The notes under the pieces: model-generated
Told to the model about the DNA's origin: nothing
Database searches by the model: none
What the model saw: the letters and a program-made list of their open reading frames with translations, nothing else
Program-made: the position numbers and the translations under genes
Shown: positions 48,219 through 62,600 of the stretch, piece by piece
Layout: the number at the start of each line of letters is the position of its first letter
Position numbering within the stretch: position 1 is the first letter of the stretch
NCBI GenBank assembly: GCA_947034895.1
Contig: OX344763.1
Coordinates: forward strand, 61,523,093-61,587,092
Direction of reading: 5' to 3'
DNA: 64,000 nt
Source of the DNA: Rhytidiadelphus loreus
Taxonomy: Eukaryota > Streptophyta > Bryopsida > Hypnales > Hylocomiaceae

Positions 48219-51200
48219 ATGTGGTGCAAGTTGCAATTCTTCTTGAATCCAAATATCCAAAAAAATATTCATTGGGTGGTAACATTGATTGCCTTGAATG
48301 TTAAACTAGAAATTGATGCACGAACCTTGTGCTGTACTTTCATGTCCAAGAAAATTGGACCTCATGAAATTCAACTAGAGAATAATGTGCAAGCATGTGG
48401 TGCAAGTTGCAATTCTTCTTGAATCCAAATATCCAAAAAAATATTCATTGGGTGGTAACATTGATTGCCTTGAATGTTAAACTAGAAATTGATGCACGAA
48501 CCTTGTGCTGTACTTTCATGTCCAAGAAAATTGGACCTCATGAAATTCACCTAAAGAATAATGTGCAAGCATGTGGTGCAAGTTGCAATTCTTCTTGCAT
48601 CCAGTTATCCAAAAAAATATTCATTCGGTGGTAACATTGAATGCCTTGAATGTTAAACTAGAAATTGATCTACGAACGTTGTGCTGTACTTTCATGTCCA
48701 AGAAAATTGGACCTCATAAAATTCACGTAAAGAAAAATGTGAAAACATGTGGAAAAGGTTGGAATTCCTCTTGAATCCAAATATCCAAAAAAATATTCAT
48801 TTGGTGGTAACATTGGATGCCTTGAATGTTAAACTAGAAATTGATGCACGAACCTTGTGCTGTACTTTCATGTCCAAGAAAATTGGACCTCATGAAATTC
48901 ACCTAAAGAATAATGTGCAAGCATGTGGTGCAAGTTGCAATTCTTCTTGCATCCAATTATCCAAAAAAATATTCATTTGGTGGTAACATTGAATGCCTTG
49001 AATGTTAAACTAGAAATTGGTGCACGAACCTTGTGCTGTATTTCCATGTCCAAGAAAATTGGTCCTCATGAAATTCACGTAAAGAAAAATGTGAAAACAT
49101 GTGGAAAAGGTTGGAATTCCTCTTGCATCCAGTTATCCAAATAAATATTCATTTGGTGGTAACATTGGATGCCTTGTATGTTAAACTAGAAATTGGTGCA
49201 CGAACCTTGTGCTGTATTTTCATGTCCAAGAAAATTGGACCTCATGAAATTCACCTAAAGAATAATGTGCAAGCATGTGGTGCAAGTTGCAATTCTTCTT
49301 CAATCCAATTATCCAAAAAAATATTCATTTGGTGGTAACATTGAATGCCTTGAATGTTAAACTAGAAATTGATCTACGAACCTTGTGCTGTACTTTCATG
49401 TCCAAGAAAATTGGACCTCATGAAATTCACGTAAAGAAAAATGTGAAAACATGTGGAAAAGGTTGGAATTCCTCTTGCATCCAGTTATCCAAAAAAATAT
49501 TCATTTGGTGGTAACATTGGATGCCTTGTATGTTAATCTAGAAATTGATGCACGAACCTTGTGCTGTACTTTCATGTCCAAGAAAATTGGACCTCATGAA
49601 ATTCACCTAAAGAATAATGTGCAAGCATGTGGTGCAAGTTGCAATTCTTCTTCAAACCAATTATCCAAAAAAATATTCATTTGGTGGTAACATTGAATGC
49701 CTTGAATGCTGAACTAGAAATTGATGCACGAACCTTGTGCTGTCCTTTCATGTCCAAGAAAATTGGACCTCATGAAATTCACCTAAAGAATAATGTGCAA
49801 GCATGTGGTGCAAGTTGCAATTCTTCTTCAATCCAATTATCCACAAAAATATTCATTTGGTGGTAACATTGAATGCCTTGAATGCTGAAATAGAAATTGA
49901 TGCACGAACCTTGTGCTGTCCTTTCATGTCCAAGAAAATTGGACCTCATGAAATTCACCTAAAGAATAATGTGCAAGCATGTGGTGCAAGTTGCAATTCT
50001 TCTTCAATCCAATTATCCACAAAAATATTCATTTGGTGGTAACATTGAATGCCTTGAATGCTGAAATAGAAATTGATGCACGAACCTTGTGCTGTCCTTT
50101 CATGTCCAAGAAAATTGGACCTCATGAAATTCACCTAAAGAATAATGTGCAAGCATGTGGTGCAAGTTGCAATTCTTCTTCAATCCAATTATCCACAAAA
50201 ATATTCATTTGGTGGTAACATTGAATGCCTTGAATGCTGAAATAGAAATTGATGCACGAACCTTGTGCTGTCCTTTCATGTCCAAGAAAATTGGACCTCA
50301 TGAAATTCACCTAAAGAATAATGTGCAAGCATGTGGTGCAAGTTGCAATTCCTCTTGAATCCAAATATCCAAAAAAATATTCATTTGGTGGTAACATTGG
50401 ATGCCTTGAATGTTAAACTAGAAATTGATGCACGAACCTTGTGCTGTACTTTCATGTCCAAGAAAATTGGACCTCATGAAATTCACCTAAAGAATAATCT
50501 GCAAGCATGTGGTGCAAGTTGCAATTCTTCTTCAATCCAATTATCCAAAAAAATATTCATTTGGTGGTAACATTGAATGCCTTGAATGTTAAACTAGAAA
50601 TTGATCTACGAACCTTGTGCTGTATTTTCATGTCCAAGAAAATTGGACCTCATGAAATTCACGTAAAGAAAAATGTGAAAACATGTGGAAAAGGTTGGAA
50701 TTCCTCTTGCATCCAGTTATCCAAAAAAATATTCATTTGGTGGTAACATTGGATGCCTTGTATGTTAATCTAGAAATTGATGCACGAACCTTGTGCTGTA
50801 CTTTCATGTCCAAGAAAATTGGACCTCATGAAATTCACCTAAAGAATAATGTGCAAGCATGTGGTACAAGTTGCAATTCTTCTTCAATCCAATTATCCAA
50901 AAAAATATTCATTTGGTGGTAACATTGAATGCCTTGAATGTTAAACTAGAAAATCATGCACGAACCTTGTGCTGTACTTTCATCTCCAAGAAAATTGGAC
51001 CTCATGAAATTCACGTAAAGAAAAATGTGAAAACATGTGGAAAAGGTTGGAATTCCTCTTGAATCCAAATATCCAAAAAAATATTCATTTGGTGGTAACA
51101 TTGGATGCCTTGAATGTTAAACTAGAAATTGATGCACGAACCTTGTGCTGTACTTTCATGTCCAAGAAAATTGGACCTCATGAAATTCACCTAAAGAATA

Positions 51201-53850
51201 ATGTGCAAGCATGTGGTGCAAGTTGCAATTCTTCTTGCATCCAGTTATCCAAAAAAATATTCATTTGGTGGTAACATTGAATGCCTTGAATGTTAAACTA
51301 GAAATTGATCTACGAACCTTGTGCTGTACTTTCATGTCCAAGAAAATTGGACCTCATGAAATTCACGTAAAGAATAATGTGCAAGCATGTGGTGAAAGTT
51401 GCAATTCTTCTTGGATCCAGTTATCTAAAAAAATATTCATTTGGTGGTAACATTGAATGCCTTGAATGTTAAACTAGAAATTGGTGCACGAACCTTGTGC
51501 TGTACTTTCATGTCCAAGAAAATTGGACCTCATGAAATTCACCTAAAGAATAATGTGCAAGCATGTGGTGCGAGTTGCAATTCTTCTTCAATCCAATTAT
51601 CCACAAAAATATTCATTTGGTGGTAACATTGAATGCCTTGAATGTTGAACTAGAAATTGATCTACGAACCTTGTGCTGTCCTTTCATGTCCAAGAAAATT
51701 GGACCTCAGGAAATTCACGTAAAGAAAAATGTGAAAACATGTGGAAAAGGTTGCAATTCCTCTTGAATCCAAATATCCAAAAAAATATTCATTGGGTGGT
51801 AACATTGGATGCCTTGAATGTTAAACTAGAAATTGATGCACGAACCTTGTGCTGTACTTTCATCTCCAAGAAAATTGGACTTCATGAAATTCACGTAAAG
51901 AAAAATGTGAAAACATGTGGAAAAGGTTGGAATTCCTCTTGAATCCAAATATCCAAAAAAATATTCATTTGGTGGTAACATTGGATGCCTTGAATGTTAA
52001 ACTAGAAATTGATGCACGAACCTTGTGCTGTACTTTCATGTCCAAGAAAATTGGACCTCATGAAATTCACCTAAAGAATAATGTGCAAGCATGTGGTGCA
52101 AGTTGCAATTCTTCTTGAATCCAAATATCCAAGAAAATATTCATTTGGTGGTAACATTGAATGCCTTGAATGTTAAACTAGAAAATAATGCACGAACCTT
52201 GTGCTGTACTTTCATGTCCAAGAAAATTGGACCTCATGAAATTCACCTAAAGAATAATGTGCAAGCATGTGGTGCAAGTTGCAATTCTTCTTGCATCCAG
52301 TTAACCAAAAAAATATTCATTTGGTGGTAACATTGAATGCCTTGAATGTTAAACTAGAAATTGATCTACGAACCTTGTGCTGTATTTTCATGTCCAAGAA
52401 AATTGGACCTCATGAAATTCACGTAAAGAAAAATGTGAAAACATGTGGAAAAGGTTGGAATTCCTCTCGAATCCAAATATCCAAAAAAATATTCATTTGG
52501 TGGTAACATTGGATGCCTTGAATGTGAAACTAGAAATTGATGCACGAACCTTGTGCTGTACTTTCATCTCCAAGAAAATTGGACTTCATGAAATTCACCT
52601 AAAGAAAAATGTGAAAACATGTGGAAAAGGTTGGAATTCCTCTTGAATCCAAATATCCAAAAAAATATTCATTTGGTGGTAACATTGGATGCCTTGAATG
52701 TGAAACTAGAAATTGATGCACGAACCTTGTGCTGTACTTTCATGTCCAAGAAAATTGGACCTCATGAAATTCACCTAAAGAATAATGTGCAAGCATGTGG
52801 TGCAAGTTGCAATTCTTCTTGCATCCAGTTATCCAGAAAAATATTCATTTGGTGGTAACATTGAATGCCTTGAATGTTAAACTAGAAATTGATCTACGAA
52901 CCTTGTGCTGTACTTTCATGTCCAAGAAAATTGGACCTCATGAAATTCACCTAAAGAATAATGTGCAAGCATGTGGTGCAAGTTGCAATTCTTCTTCAAT
53001 CCAATTATCCAAAAAAATATTCATTTGGTGGTAACATTGGATGCCTTGAATGTTAAACTAGAAATTGATGCACGAACCTTGTGCTGTACTTTCATGTCCA
53101 AGAAAATTGGACCTCATGAAATTCACCTAAAGAATAATCTGCAAGCATGTGGTGCAAGTTGCAATTCTTCTTCAATCCAATTATCCAAAAAAATATTCAT
53201 TTGGTGGTAACATTGAATGCCTTGAATGTTAAACTAGAAATTGATCTACGAACCTTGTGCTGTATTTTCATGTCCAAGAAAATTGGACCTCATGAAATTC
53301 ACGTAAAGAAAAATGTGAATACATGTGGAAAAGGTTGGAATTCCTCTCGAATCCAAATATCCAAAAAAATATTCATTTGGTGGTAACATTGGATGCCTTG
53401 TATGTTAAACTAGAAATTGATGCACAAACCTTGTGCTGTACTTTCATGTCCAAGAAAATTGGACCTCATGAAATTCACCTATAGAATAATGTGCAAGCAT
53501 GTGGTGCAAGTTGCAATTCTTCTTCAAACCAATTATCCAAAAAAATATTCATTTGGTGGTAACATTGAATGCCTTGAATGTTAAACTAGAAAATAATGCA
53601 GGAACCTTGTGCTGTACTTTCATCTCCAAGAAAATTGGACCTCATGAAATTCACCTAAAGAATAATGTGCAAGCATGTGGTGCAAGTTGCAATTCTTCTT
53701 CACTCCAATTATCCAAAAAAATATTCATTGGGTGGTAACATTGAATGCCTTGAATGGTAAACTAGAAATTGATGCACGAACCTTGTGCTGTACTTTCATG
53801 TCCAAGAAAATTGGACCTCATGAAATTCACCTAAAGAATAATGTGCAAGC
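48219..53850 (+). repeat. Higher-order unit T2 (32 monomers, 5,632 bp)
   Basis: This is a near-identical copy of T1 at offset 5,280 bp up to the monomer at 49,803, and at 5,632 bp from 50,331 onward, because two extra monomers were gained. Differences from T1 include GCTGAAATAG (three times), GATCTACG near 50,603 and 52,365, TATGTTAAAC with GCACAAACC near 53,403-53,429, and CACTCC near 53,701. The match ends near 53,875, just inside the next monomer. Confidence 0.88.
49803..50330 (+). repeat. Three consecutive near-identical monomers with a private mutation
   Basis: The monomers at 49,803, 49,979 and 50,155 all carry GCTGAAATAG, where T1 (44,523) has GCTGAACTAG. They share CCACAAAAAT and GTCCTTTC and otherwise read alike, apart from the right boundary leading to a CCTCTT head. 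One monomer in T1 corresponds to three here. The mutation therefore arose after the T duplication, and the monomer was then amplified to three copies. Confidence 0.87.
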
Positions 53851-55258
53851 ATGTGGTGCAAGTTGCAATTCTTCTTGCATCCAGTTATCCAAAAAAATAT
53901 TCATTTGGTGGTAACATTGAATGCCTTGAATGTTAAACTAGAAATTGATCTATGAACCTTGTGCTGTACTTTCATGTCCAAGAAAATTGGACATCATGAA
54001 ATTCACGTAAAGGAAAATGTGAAAACATGTGGAAAAGGTTGGAATTCGTCTTGAATCCAAATATCCAAAAAAATATTCATTTGGTGGTAACATTGGATGC
54101 CTTGAATGTTAAACTAGAAATTGATGCACGAACCTTGTGCTGTACTTTCATGTCCAAGAAAATTGGACCTCATGAAATTCACCTAAAGAATAATGTGCAA
54201 GCATGTGGTGCAAGTTGCAATTCTTCTTGAATCCAATTATCCACAAAAATATTCATTTGGTGGTAACATTGGATGCCATGAATGTTAAACTAGAAATTGA
54301 TGCACGAACCTTGTGCTGTACATTCATGTCCAAGAAAATTGGACCTCATGAAATTCACCTAAAGAATAATGTGCAAGCATGTGGTGCAAGTTGCAATTCT
54401 TCTTCAATCCAATTATCCAAAAAAATATTCATTTGGTGGTAACATTGAATGCCTTGAATGTTAAACTAGAAATTGATCTACGAACCTTGTGCTGTATTTT
54501 CATGTCCAAGAAAATTGGACCTCATGAAATTCACGTAAAGAAAAATGTGAAAACATGTGGAAAAGGTTGGAATTCCTCTCGAATCCAAATATCCAAAAAA
54601 ATATTCATTTGGTGGTAACATTGGATGCCTTGTATGTTAAACTAGAAATTGATGCACAAACCTTGTGCTGTACTTTCATGTCCAAGAAAATTGGACCTCA
54701 TGAAATTCAACTAGAGAATAATGTGCAAGCATGTGGTGCAAGTTGCAATTCTTCTTCAATCCAAATATCCAAGAAAATATTCATTTGGTGGTAACATTGA
54801 ATGCCTTGAATGTTAAACTAGAAATTGATGCACGAACCTTGTACTGTACTTTCATGTCCAAGAAAATTGGACCTCATGAAATTCACCTAAAGAATAATGT
54901 GCAAGCATGTGGTGCAAGTTGCAATTCTTCTTGCATCCAGTTATCCAAAAAAATATTCATTTGGTGGTAACATTGAATGCCTTGAATGTTAAACTAGAAA
55001 TTGATGCACGAACCTTGTGCTGTACTTTCATGTCCAAGAAAATTGGACCTCATGAAATTCACCTAAAGAATAATGTGCAAGCATGTGGTGCAAGTTGCAA
55101 TTCTTCTTGAATCCAATTATCCACAAAAATATTCATTTGGTGGTAACATTGGATGCCATGAATGTTAAACTAGAAATTGATGCACGAACCTTGTGCTGTA
55201 CTTTCATGTCCAAGAAAATTGGACCTCATGAAATTCACCTAAAGAATAATGTGCAAGC
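53851..55258 (+). repeat. Five-monomer duplication (880-bp offset)
   Basis: Monomers 54,203, 54,379, 54,555 and 54,731 match 55,083, 55,259, 55,435 and 55,611. The unusual ATGCCATGAATG is near 54,273 and 55,153, and CCTCTCGAATCC is near 54,576 and 55,456. The copies separate within the monomers at 54,907 and 55,787 (GATGCACG against GGTGCACG). A private change, GTACATTCATG near 54,318, is only in the first copy. Before it, a monomer near 53,949 has CTATGAACC and one near 54,046 has AATTCGTC. Confidence 0.78.
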
Positions 55259-58200
55259 ATGTGGTGCAAGTTGCAATTCTTCTTCAATCCAATTATCCAA
55301 AAAAATATTCATTTGGTGGTAACATTGAATGCCTTGAATGTTAAACTAGAAATTGATCTACGAACCTTGTGCTGTATTTTCATGTCCAAGAAAATTGGAC
55401 CTCATGAAATTCACGTAAAGAAAAATGTGAAAACATGTGGAAAAGGTTGGAATTCCTCTCGAATCCAAATATCCAAAAAAATATTCATTTGGTGGTAACA
55501 TTGGATGCCTTGTATGTTAAACTAGAAATTGATGCACAAACCTTGTGCTGTACTTTCATGTCCAAGAAAATTGGACCTCATGAAATTCAACTAGAGAATA
55601 ATGTGCAAGCATGTGGTGCAAGTTGCAATTCTTCTTCAATCCAAATATCCAAGAAAATATTCATTTGGTGGTAACATTGAATGCCTTGAATGTTAAACTA
55701 GAAATTGATGCACGAACCTTGTACTGTACTTTCATGTCCAAGAAAATTGGACCTCATGAAATTCACCTAAAGAATAATGTGCAAGCATGTGGTGCAAGTT
55801 GCAATTCTTCTTGCATCCAGTTATCCAAAAAAATATTCATTTGGTGGTAACATTGAATGCCTTGAATGTTAAACTAGAAATTGGTGCACGAACCTTGTGC
55901 TGTACTTTCATGTCCAAGAAAATTGGACCTCATGAAATTCACCTAAACAATAATGTGCAAGCATGTGGTGCAAGTTGCAATTCTTCTTCAATCCAATTAT
56001 CCACAAAAATATTCATTTGGTGGTAACATTGAATGCCTTGAATGTTGAACTAGAAATTGATGCACGAACCTTGTGCTGTCCTTTCATGTCCAAGAAAATT
56101 GGACCTCAGGAAATTCACGTAAAGAAAAATATGAAAACATGTGGAAAAGGTTGCAATTCCTCTTGAATCCAAATATCCAAAAAAATATTCATTTGGTGGT
56201 AACATTGGATGCCTTGAATGTTAAACTAGAAATTGATGCACGAACCTTGTGCTGTACTTTCATGTCCAAGAAAATTGGACCTCAGGAAATTCACGTAAAG
56301 AAAAATGTGAAAACATGTGGAAAAGGTTGCAATTCCTCTTGAATCCAAATATCCAGAAAAATATTCATTTGGTGGTAACATTGAATGCCTTGAATGTTAA
56401 ACTAGAAATTCATGCACGAACCTTGTGCTGTACTTTCATGTCCAAGAAAATTGGACCTCATGAAATTCACCTAAAGAATAATGTGCAAGCATGTGGTGCA
56501 AGTTGCAATTCTTCTTCAATCCAATTATCCAAAAAAATATTCATTTGGTGGTAACATTGAATGCCTTGAATGTTGAACTAGAAATTGATGCACGAACCTT
56601 GTGCTGTCCTTTCATGTCCAAGAAAATTGGACCTCATGAAATTCACGTAAAGAAAAATGTGAAAACATGTGGTGCAAGTTGCAATTCTTCTTCAAACCAA
56701 TTATCCAAAAAAATATTCATTTGGTGGCAACATTGAATGCCTTGAATGTTGAACTAGAAATTGATGCACGAACCTTGTGCTGTCCTTTCATGTCCAAGAA
56801 AATTGGACCTCAGGAAATTCACGTAAAGAAAAATGTGAAAACATGTGGAAAAGGTTGCAATTCCTCTTGAATCCAAATATCCAAAAAAATATTCATTGGG
56901 TGGTAACATTGAATGCCTTGAATGTTAAACTAGAAATTCATGCACGAACCTTGTGCTGTACTTTCATGTCCAAGAAAATTGGACCTCATGAAATTCACCT
57001 AAAGAATAATGTGCAAGCATGTGGTGCAAGTTGCAATTCTTCTTCAATCCAATTATCCACAAAAATATTCATTTGGTGGTAACATTGAATGCCTTGAATG
57101 TTGAACTAGAAATTGATGCACGAACCTTGTGCTGTCCTTTCATGTCCAAGAAAATTGGACCTCAGGAAATTCACGTAAAGAAAAATGTGAAAACATGTGG
57201 AAAAGGTTGCAATTCCTCTTGAATCCAAATATCCAAAAAAATATTCATTTGGTGGTAACATTGAATGCCTTGAATGTTAAACTAGAAATTCATGCACGAA
57301 CCTTGTGCTGTACTTTCATGTCCAAGAAAATTGGACCTCATGAAATTCACCTAAAGAATAATGTGCAAGCATGTGGTGCAAGTTGCAATTCTTCTTCAAT
57401 CCAATTATCCAAAAAAATATTCATTTGGTGGTAACATTGAATGCCTTGAATGTTAAACTAGAAATTGATCTACGAACCTTGTGCTGTATTTTCATGTCCA
57501 AGAAAATTGGACCTCATGAAATTCACGTAAAGAAAAATGTGAAAACATGTGGAAAAGGTTGGAATTCCTCTTGAATCCAAATATCCAAAAAAATATTCAT
57601 TTGGTGGTAACATTGGATGCCTTGTATGTTAAACTAGAAATTGATGCACGAACCTTGTGCTGTACTTTCATGTCCAAGAAAATTGGACCTCATGAAATTC
57701 ACCTAAAGAATAATGTGCAAGCATGTGGTGCAAGTTGCAACTCTTCTTCAAACCAATTATCCAAAAAAATATTCATTTGGTGGTAACATTGAATGCCTTG
57801 AATGTTAAACTAGAAAATAATGCACGAACCTTGTGCTGTACTTTCATCTCCAAGAAAATTGGACCTCATGAAATTCACCTAGAGAATAATGTGCAAGCAT
57901 GTGGTGCAAGTTGCAATTCTTCTTGAATCCAAATATCCAAAAAAATATTCATTGGGTGGTAACATTGAATGCCTTGAATGTTAAACTAGAAATTGATGCA
58001 CGAACCTTGTGCTGTACTTTCATGTCCAAGAAAATTGGACCTCATGAAATTCACCTAAAGAATAATGTGCAAGCATGTGGTGCAAGTTGCAATTCTTCTT
58101 GCATCCAGTTATCCAAAAGGATATTCATTTGGTGGTAACATTGAATGCCTTGAATGTTGAACTAGAAATTGATGCACGAACCTTGTGCTGTACTTTCATG

Positions 58201-59658
58201 TCCAAGAAAATTGGACCTCATGAAATTCACGTAAAGAAAAATGTGAAAACATGTGGAAAAGGTTGGAATTCCTCTTGAATCCAAATATCCAAAAAAATAT
58301 TCATTTGGTGGTAACATTGGATGCCTTGAATGTTAAACTAGAAATTGATGCACGAACCTTGTGCTGTACTTTCATGTCCAAGAAAATTGGACCTCATGAA
58401 ATTCACCTAAAGAATAATGTGCAAGCATGTGGTGCAAGTTGCAATTCTTCTTGCATCCAATTATCCAAAAAAATATTCATTTGGTGGTAACATTGAATGC
58501 CTTGAATGTTAAACTAGAAATTGGTGCACGAACCTTGTGCTGTATTTCCATGTCCACGAAAATTGGTCCTCATGAAATTCAGGTAAAGAAAAATGTGAAA
58601 ACATGTGGAAAAGGTTGGAATTCCTCTTGCATCCAGTTATCCAAATAAATATTCATTTGGTGGTAACATTGGATGCCTTGTATGTTAAACTAGAAATTGG
58701 TGCACGAACCTAGTGCTGTATTTTCATGTCCAAGAAAATTGGACCTCATGAAATTCACCTAAAGAATAATGTGCAAACATGTGGTGCAAGTTGCAATTCT
58801 TCTTGAATCCAAATATCCAAGAAAATATTCATTTGGTGGTAACATTGGATGCCTTGAATGTCAAACTAGAAATTGATCTACGAACCTTGTGCTGTATTTT
58901 CATGTCCAAGAAAATTGGACCTCATGAAATTCACGTAAAGAAAAATGTGAAAACATGTGGAAAAGGTTGGAATTCCTCTTGAATCCAAATATCCAAAAAA
59001 ATATTCATTGGGTGGTAACATTGAATGCCTTGAATGTTAAACTAGAAATTGATGCACGAACCTTGTGCTGTACTTTCATGCCCAAGAAAATTGGACCTCA
59101 GGAAATTCACCTAAAGAATAATGTGCAAACATGTGGTGCAAGTTGCAATTCTTCTTGAATCCAAATATCCAAGAAAATATTCATTTGGTGGTAACATTGG
59201 ATGCCTTGAATGTCAAACTAGAAATTGATGCACGAACCTTGTGCTGTACTTTCATGTCCAAGAAAATTGGACCTCATGAAATTCAACTAGAGAATAATGT
59301 GCAAGCATGTGGTGCAAGTTGCAATTCTTCTTCAATTCAAATATCCAAGAAAATATTCATTTGGTGGTAACATTGAATGCCTTGAATGTTAAACTAGAAA
59401 TTGATGCACGAACCTTGTACTGTACTTTCATGTCCAAGAAAATTGGACCTCATGAAATTCACCTAAAGAATAATGTGCAAGCATGTGGTGCAAGTTGCAA
59501 TTCTTCTTGAATCCAAATATCCAAAAAAATATTCATTGGGTGGTAACATTGAATGCCTTGAATGTTAAACTAGAAATTGATGCACGAACCTTGTGCTGTA
59601 CTTTCATGTCCAAGAAAATTGGACCTCATGAAATTCACCTAAACAATAATGTGCAAGC
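55259..59658 (+). repeat. Higher-order unit U1 (25 monomers, 4,400 bp)
   Basis: This is followed immediately by U2 at a constant 4,400-bp offset. Distinctive shared features are GGTGGCAACATTG near 56,724 and 61,124, AATTCATGCACG monomers, CAATTCAAATATCC near 59,334 and 63,734, and CCTAGTGCTG near 58,709 and 63,109. By eye I found about a dozen differences, including AATATGAAAAC near 56,130, ATTCATTGGG near 56,893, CAACTCTTC near 57,740, CCAAAAGGATATT near 58,112 and TCCACGAAAATT near 58,553. Identity is about 99.7% on that count. Confidence 0.87.
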
Positions 59659-62600
59659 ATGTGGTGCAAGTTGCAATTCTTCTTCAATCCAATTATCCAA
59701 AAAAATATTCATTTGGTGGTAACATTGAATGCCTTGAATGTTAAACTAGAAATTGATCTACGAACCTTGTGCTGTATTTTCATGTCCAAGAAAATTGGAC
59801 CTCATGAAATTCACGTAAAGAAAAATGTGAAAACATGTGGAAAAGGTTGGAATTCCTCTCGAATCCAAATATCCAAAAAAATATTCATTTGGTGGTAACA
59901 TTGGATGCCTTGTATGTTAAACTAGAAATTGATGCACAAACCTTGTGCTGTACTTTCATGTCCAAGAAAATTGGACCTCATGAAATTCAACTAGAGAATA
60001 ATGTGCAAGCATGTGGTGCAAGTTGCAATTCTTCTTCAATCCAAATATCCAAGAAAATATTCATTTGGTGGTAACATTGAATGCCTTGAATGTTAAACTA
60101 GAAATTGATGCACGAACCTTGTACTGTACTTTCATGTCCAAGAAAATTGGACCTCATGAAATTCACCTAAAGAATAATGTGCAAGCATGTGGTGCAAGTT
60201 GCAATTCTTCTTGCATCCAGTTATCCAAAAAAATATTCATTTGGTGGTAACATTGAATGCCTTGAATGTTAAACTAGAAATTGGTGCACGAACCTTGTGC
60301 TGTACTTTCATGTCCAAGAAAATTGGACCTCATGAAATTCACCTAAACAATAATGTGCAAGCATGTGGTGCAAGTTGCAATTCTTCTTCAATCCAATTAT
60401 CCACAAAAATATTCATTTGGTGGTAACATTGAATGCCTTGAATGTTGAACTAGAAATTGATGCACGAACCTTGTGCTGTCCTTTCATGTCCAAGAAAATT
60501 GGACCTCAGGAAATTCACGTAAAGAAAAATGTGAAAACATGTGGAAAAGGTTGCAATTCCTCTTGAATCCAAATATCCAAAAAAATATTCATTTGGTGGT
60601 AACATTGGATGCCTTGAATGTTAAACTAGAAATTGATGCACGAACCTTGTGCTGTACTTTCATGTCCAAGAAAATTGGACCTCAGGAAATTCACGTAAAG
60701 AAAAATGTGAAAACATGTGGAAAAGGTTGCAATTCCTCTTGAATCCAAATATCCAGAAAAATATTCATTTGGTGGTAACATTGAATGCCTTGAATGTTAA
60801 ACTAGAAATTCATGCACGAACCTTGTGCTGTACTTTCATGTCCAAGAAAATTGGACCTCATGAAATTCACCTAAAGAATAATGTGCAAGCATGTGGTGCA
60901 AGTTGCAATTCTTCTTCAATCCAATTATCCAAAAAAATATTCATTTGGTGGTAACATTGAATGCCTTGAATGTTGAACTAGAAATTGATGCACGAACCTT
61001 GTGCTGTCCTTTCATGTCCAAGAAAATTGGACCTCATGAAATTCACGTAAAGAAAAATGTGAAAACATGTGGTGCAAGTTGCAATTCTTCTTCAAACCAA
61101 TTATCCAAAAAAATATTCATTTGGTGGCAACATTGAATGCCTTGAATGTTGAACTAGAAATTGATGCACGAACCTTGTGCTGTCCTTTCATGTCCAAGAA
61201 AATTGGACCTCAGGAAATTCACGTAAAGAAAAATGTGAAAACATGTGGAAAAGGTTGCAATTCCTCTTGAATCCAAATATCCAGAAAAATATTCATTTGG
61301 TGGTAACATTGAATGCCTTGAATGTTAAACTAGAAATTCATGCACGAACCTTGTGCTGTACTTTCATGTCCAAGAAAATTGGACCTCATGAAATTCACCT
61401 AAAGAATAATGTGCAAGCATGTGGTGCAAGTTGCAATTCTTCTTCAATCCAATTATCCACAAAAATATTCATTTGGTGGTAACATTGAATGCCTTGAATG
61501 TTGAACTAGAAATTGATGCACGAACCTTGTGCTGTCCTTTCATGTCCAAGAAAATTGGACCTTAGGAAATTCACGTAAAGAAAAATGTGAAAACATGTGG
61601 AAAAGGTTGCAATTCCTCTTGAATCCAAATATCCAGAAAAATATTCATTTGGTGGTAACATTGAATGCCTTGAATGTTAAACTAGAAATTCATGCACGAA
61701 CCTTGTGCTGTACTTTCATGTCCAAGAAAATTGGACCGCATGAAATTCACCTAAAGAATAATGTGCAAGCATGTGGTGCAAGTTGCAATTCTTCTTCAAT
61801 CCAATTATCCAAAAAAATATTCATTTGGTGGTAACATTGAATGCCTTGAATGTTAAACTAGAAATTGATCTACGAACCTTGTGCTGTATTTTCATGTCCA
61901 AGAAAATTGGACCTCATGAAATTCATTTAAAGAAAAATGTGAAAACATGTGGAAAAGGTTGGAATTCCTCTTGAATCCAAATATCCAAAAAAATATTCAT
62001 TTGGTGGTAACATTGGATGCCTTGTATGTTAAACTAGAAATTGATGCACGAACCTTGTGCTGTACTTTCATGTCCAAGAAAATTGGACCTCATGAAATTC
62101 ACCTAAAGAATAATGTGCAAGCATGTGGTGCAAGTTGCAATTCTTCTTCAAACCAATTATCCAAAAAAATATTCATTTGGTGGTAACATTGAATGCCTTG
62201 AATGTTAAACTAGAAAATAATGCACGAACCTTGTGCTGTACTTTCATCTCCAAGAAAATTGGACCTCATGAAATTCACCTAGAGAATAATGTGCAAGCAT
62301 GTGGTGCAAGTTGCAATTCTTCTTGAATCCAAATATCCAAAAAAATATTCATTGGGTGGTAACATTGAATGCCTTGAATGTTAAACTAGAAATTCATGCA
62401 CGAACCTTGTGCTGTACTTTCATGTCCAAGAAAATTGGACCTCATGAAATTCACCTAAAGAATAATGTGCAAGCATGTGGTGCAAGTTGCAATTCTTCTT
62501 GCATCCAGTTATCCAAAAAAATATTCATTTGGTGGTAACATTGAATGCCTTGAATGTTGAACTAGAAATTGATGCACGAACCTTGTGCTGTACTTTCATG

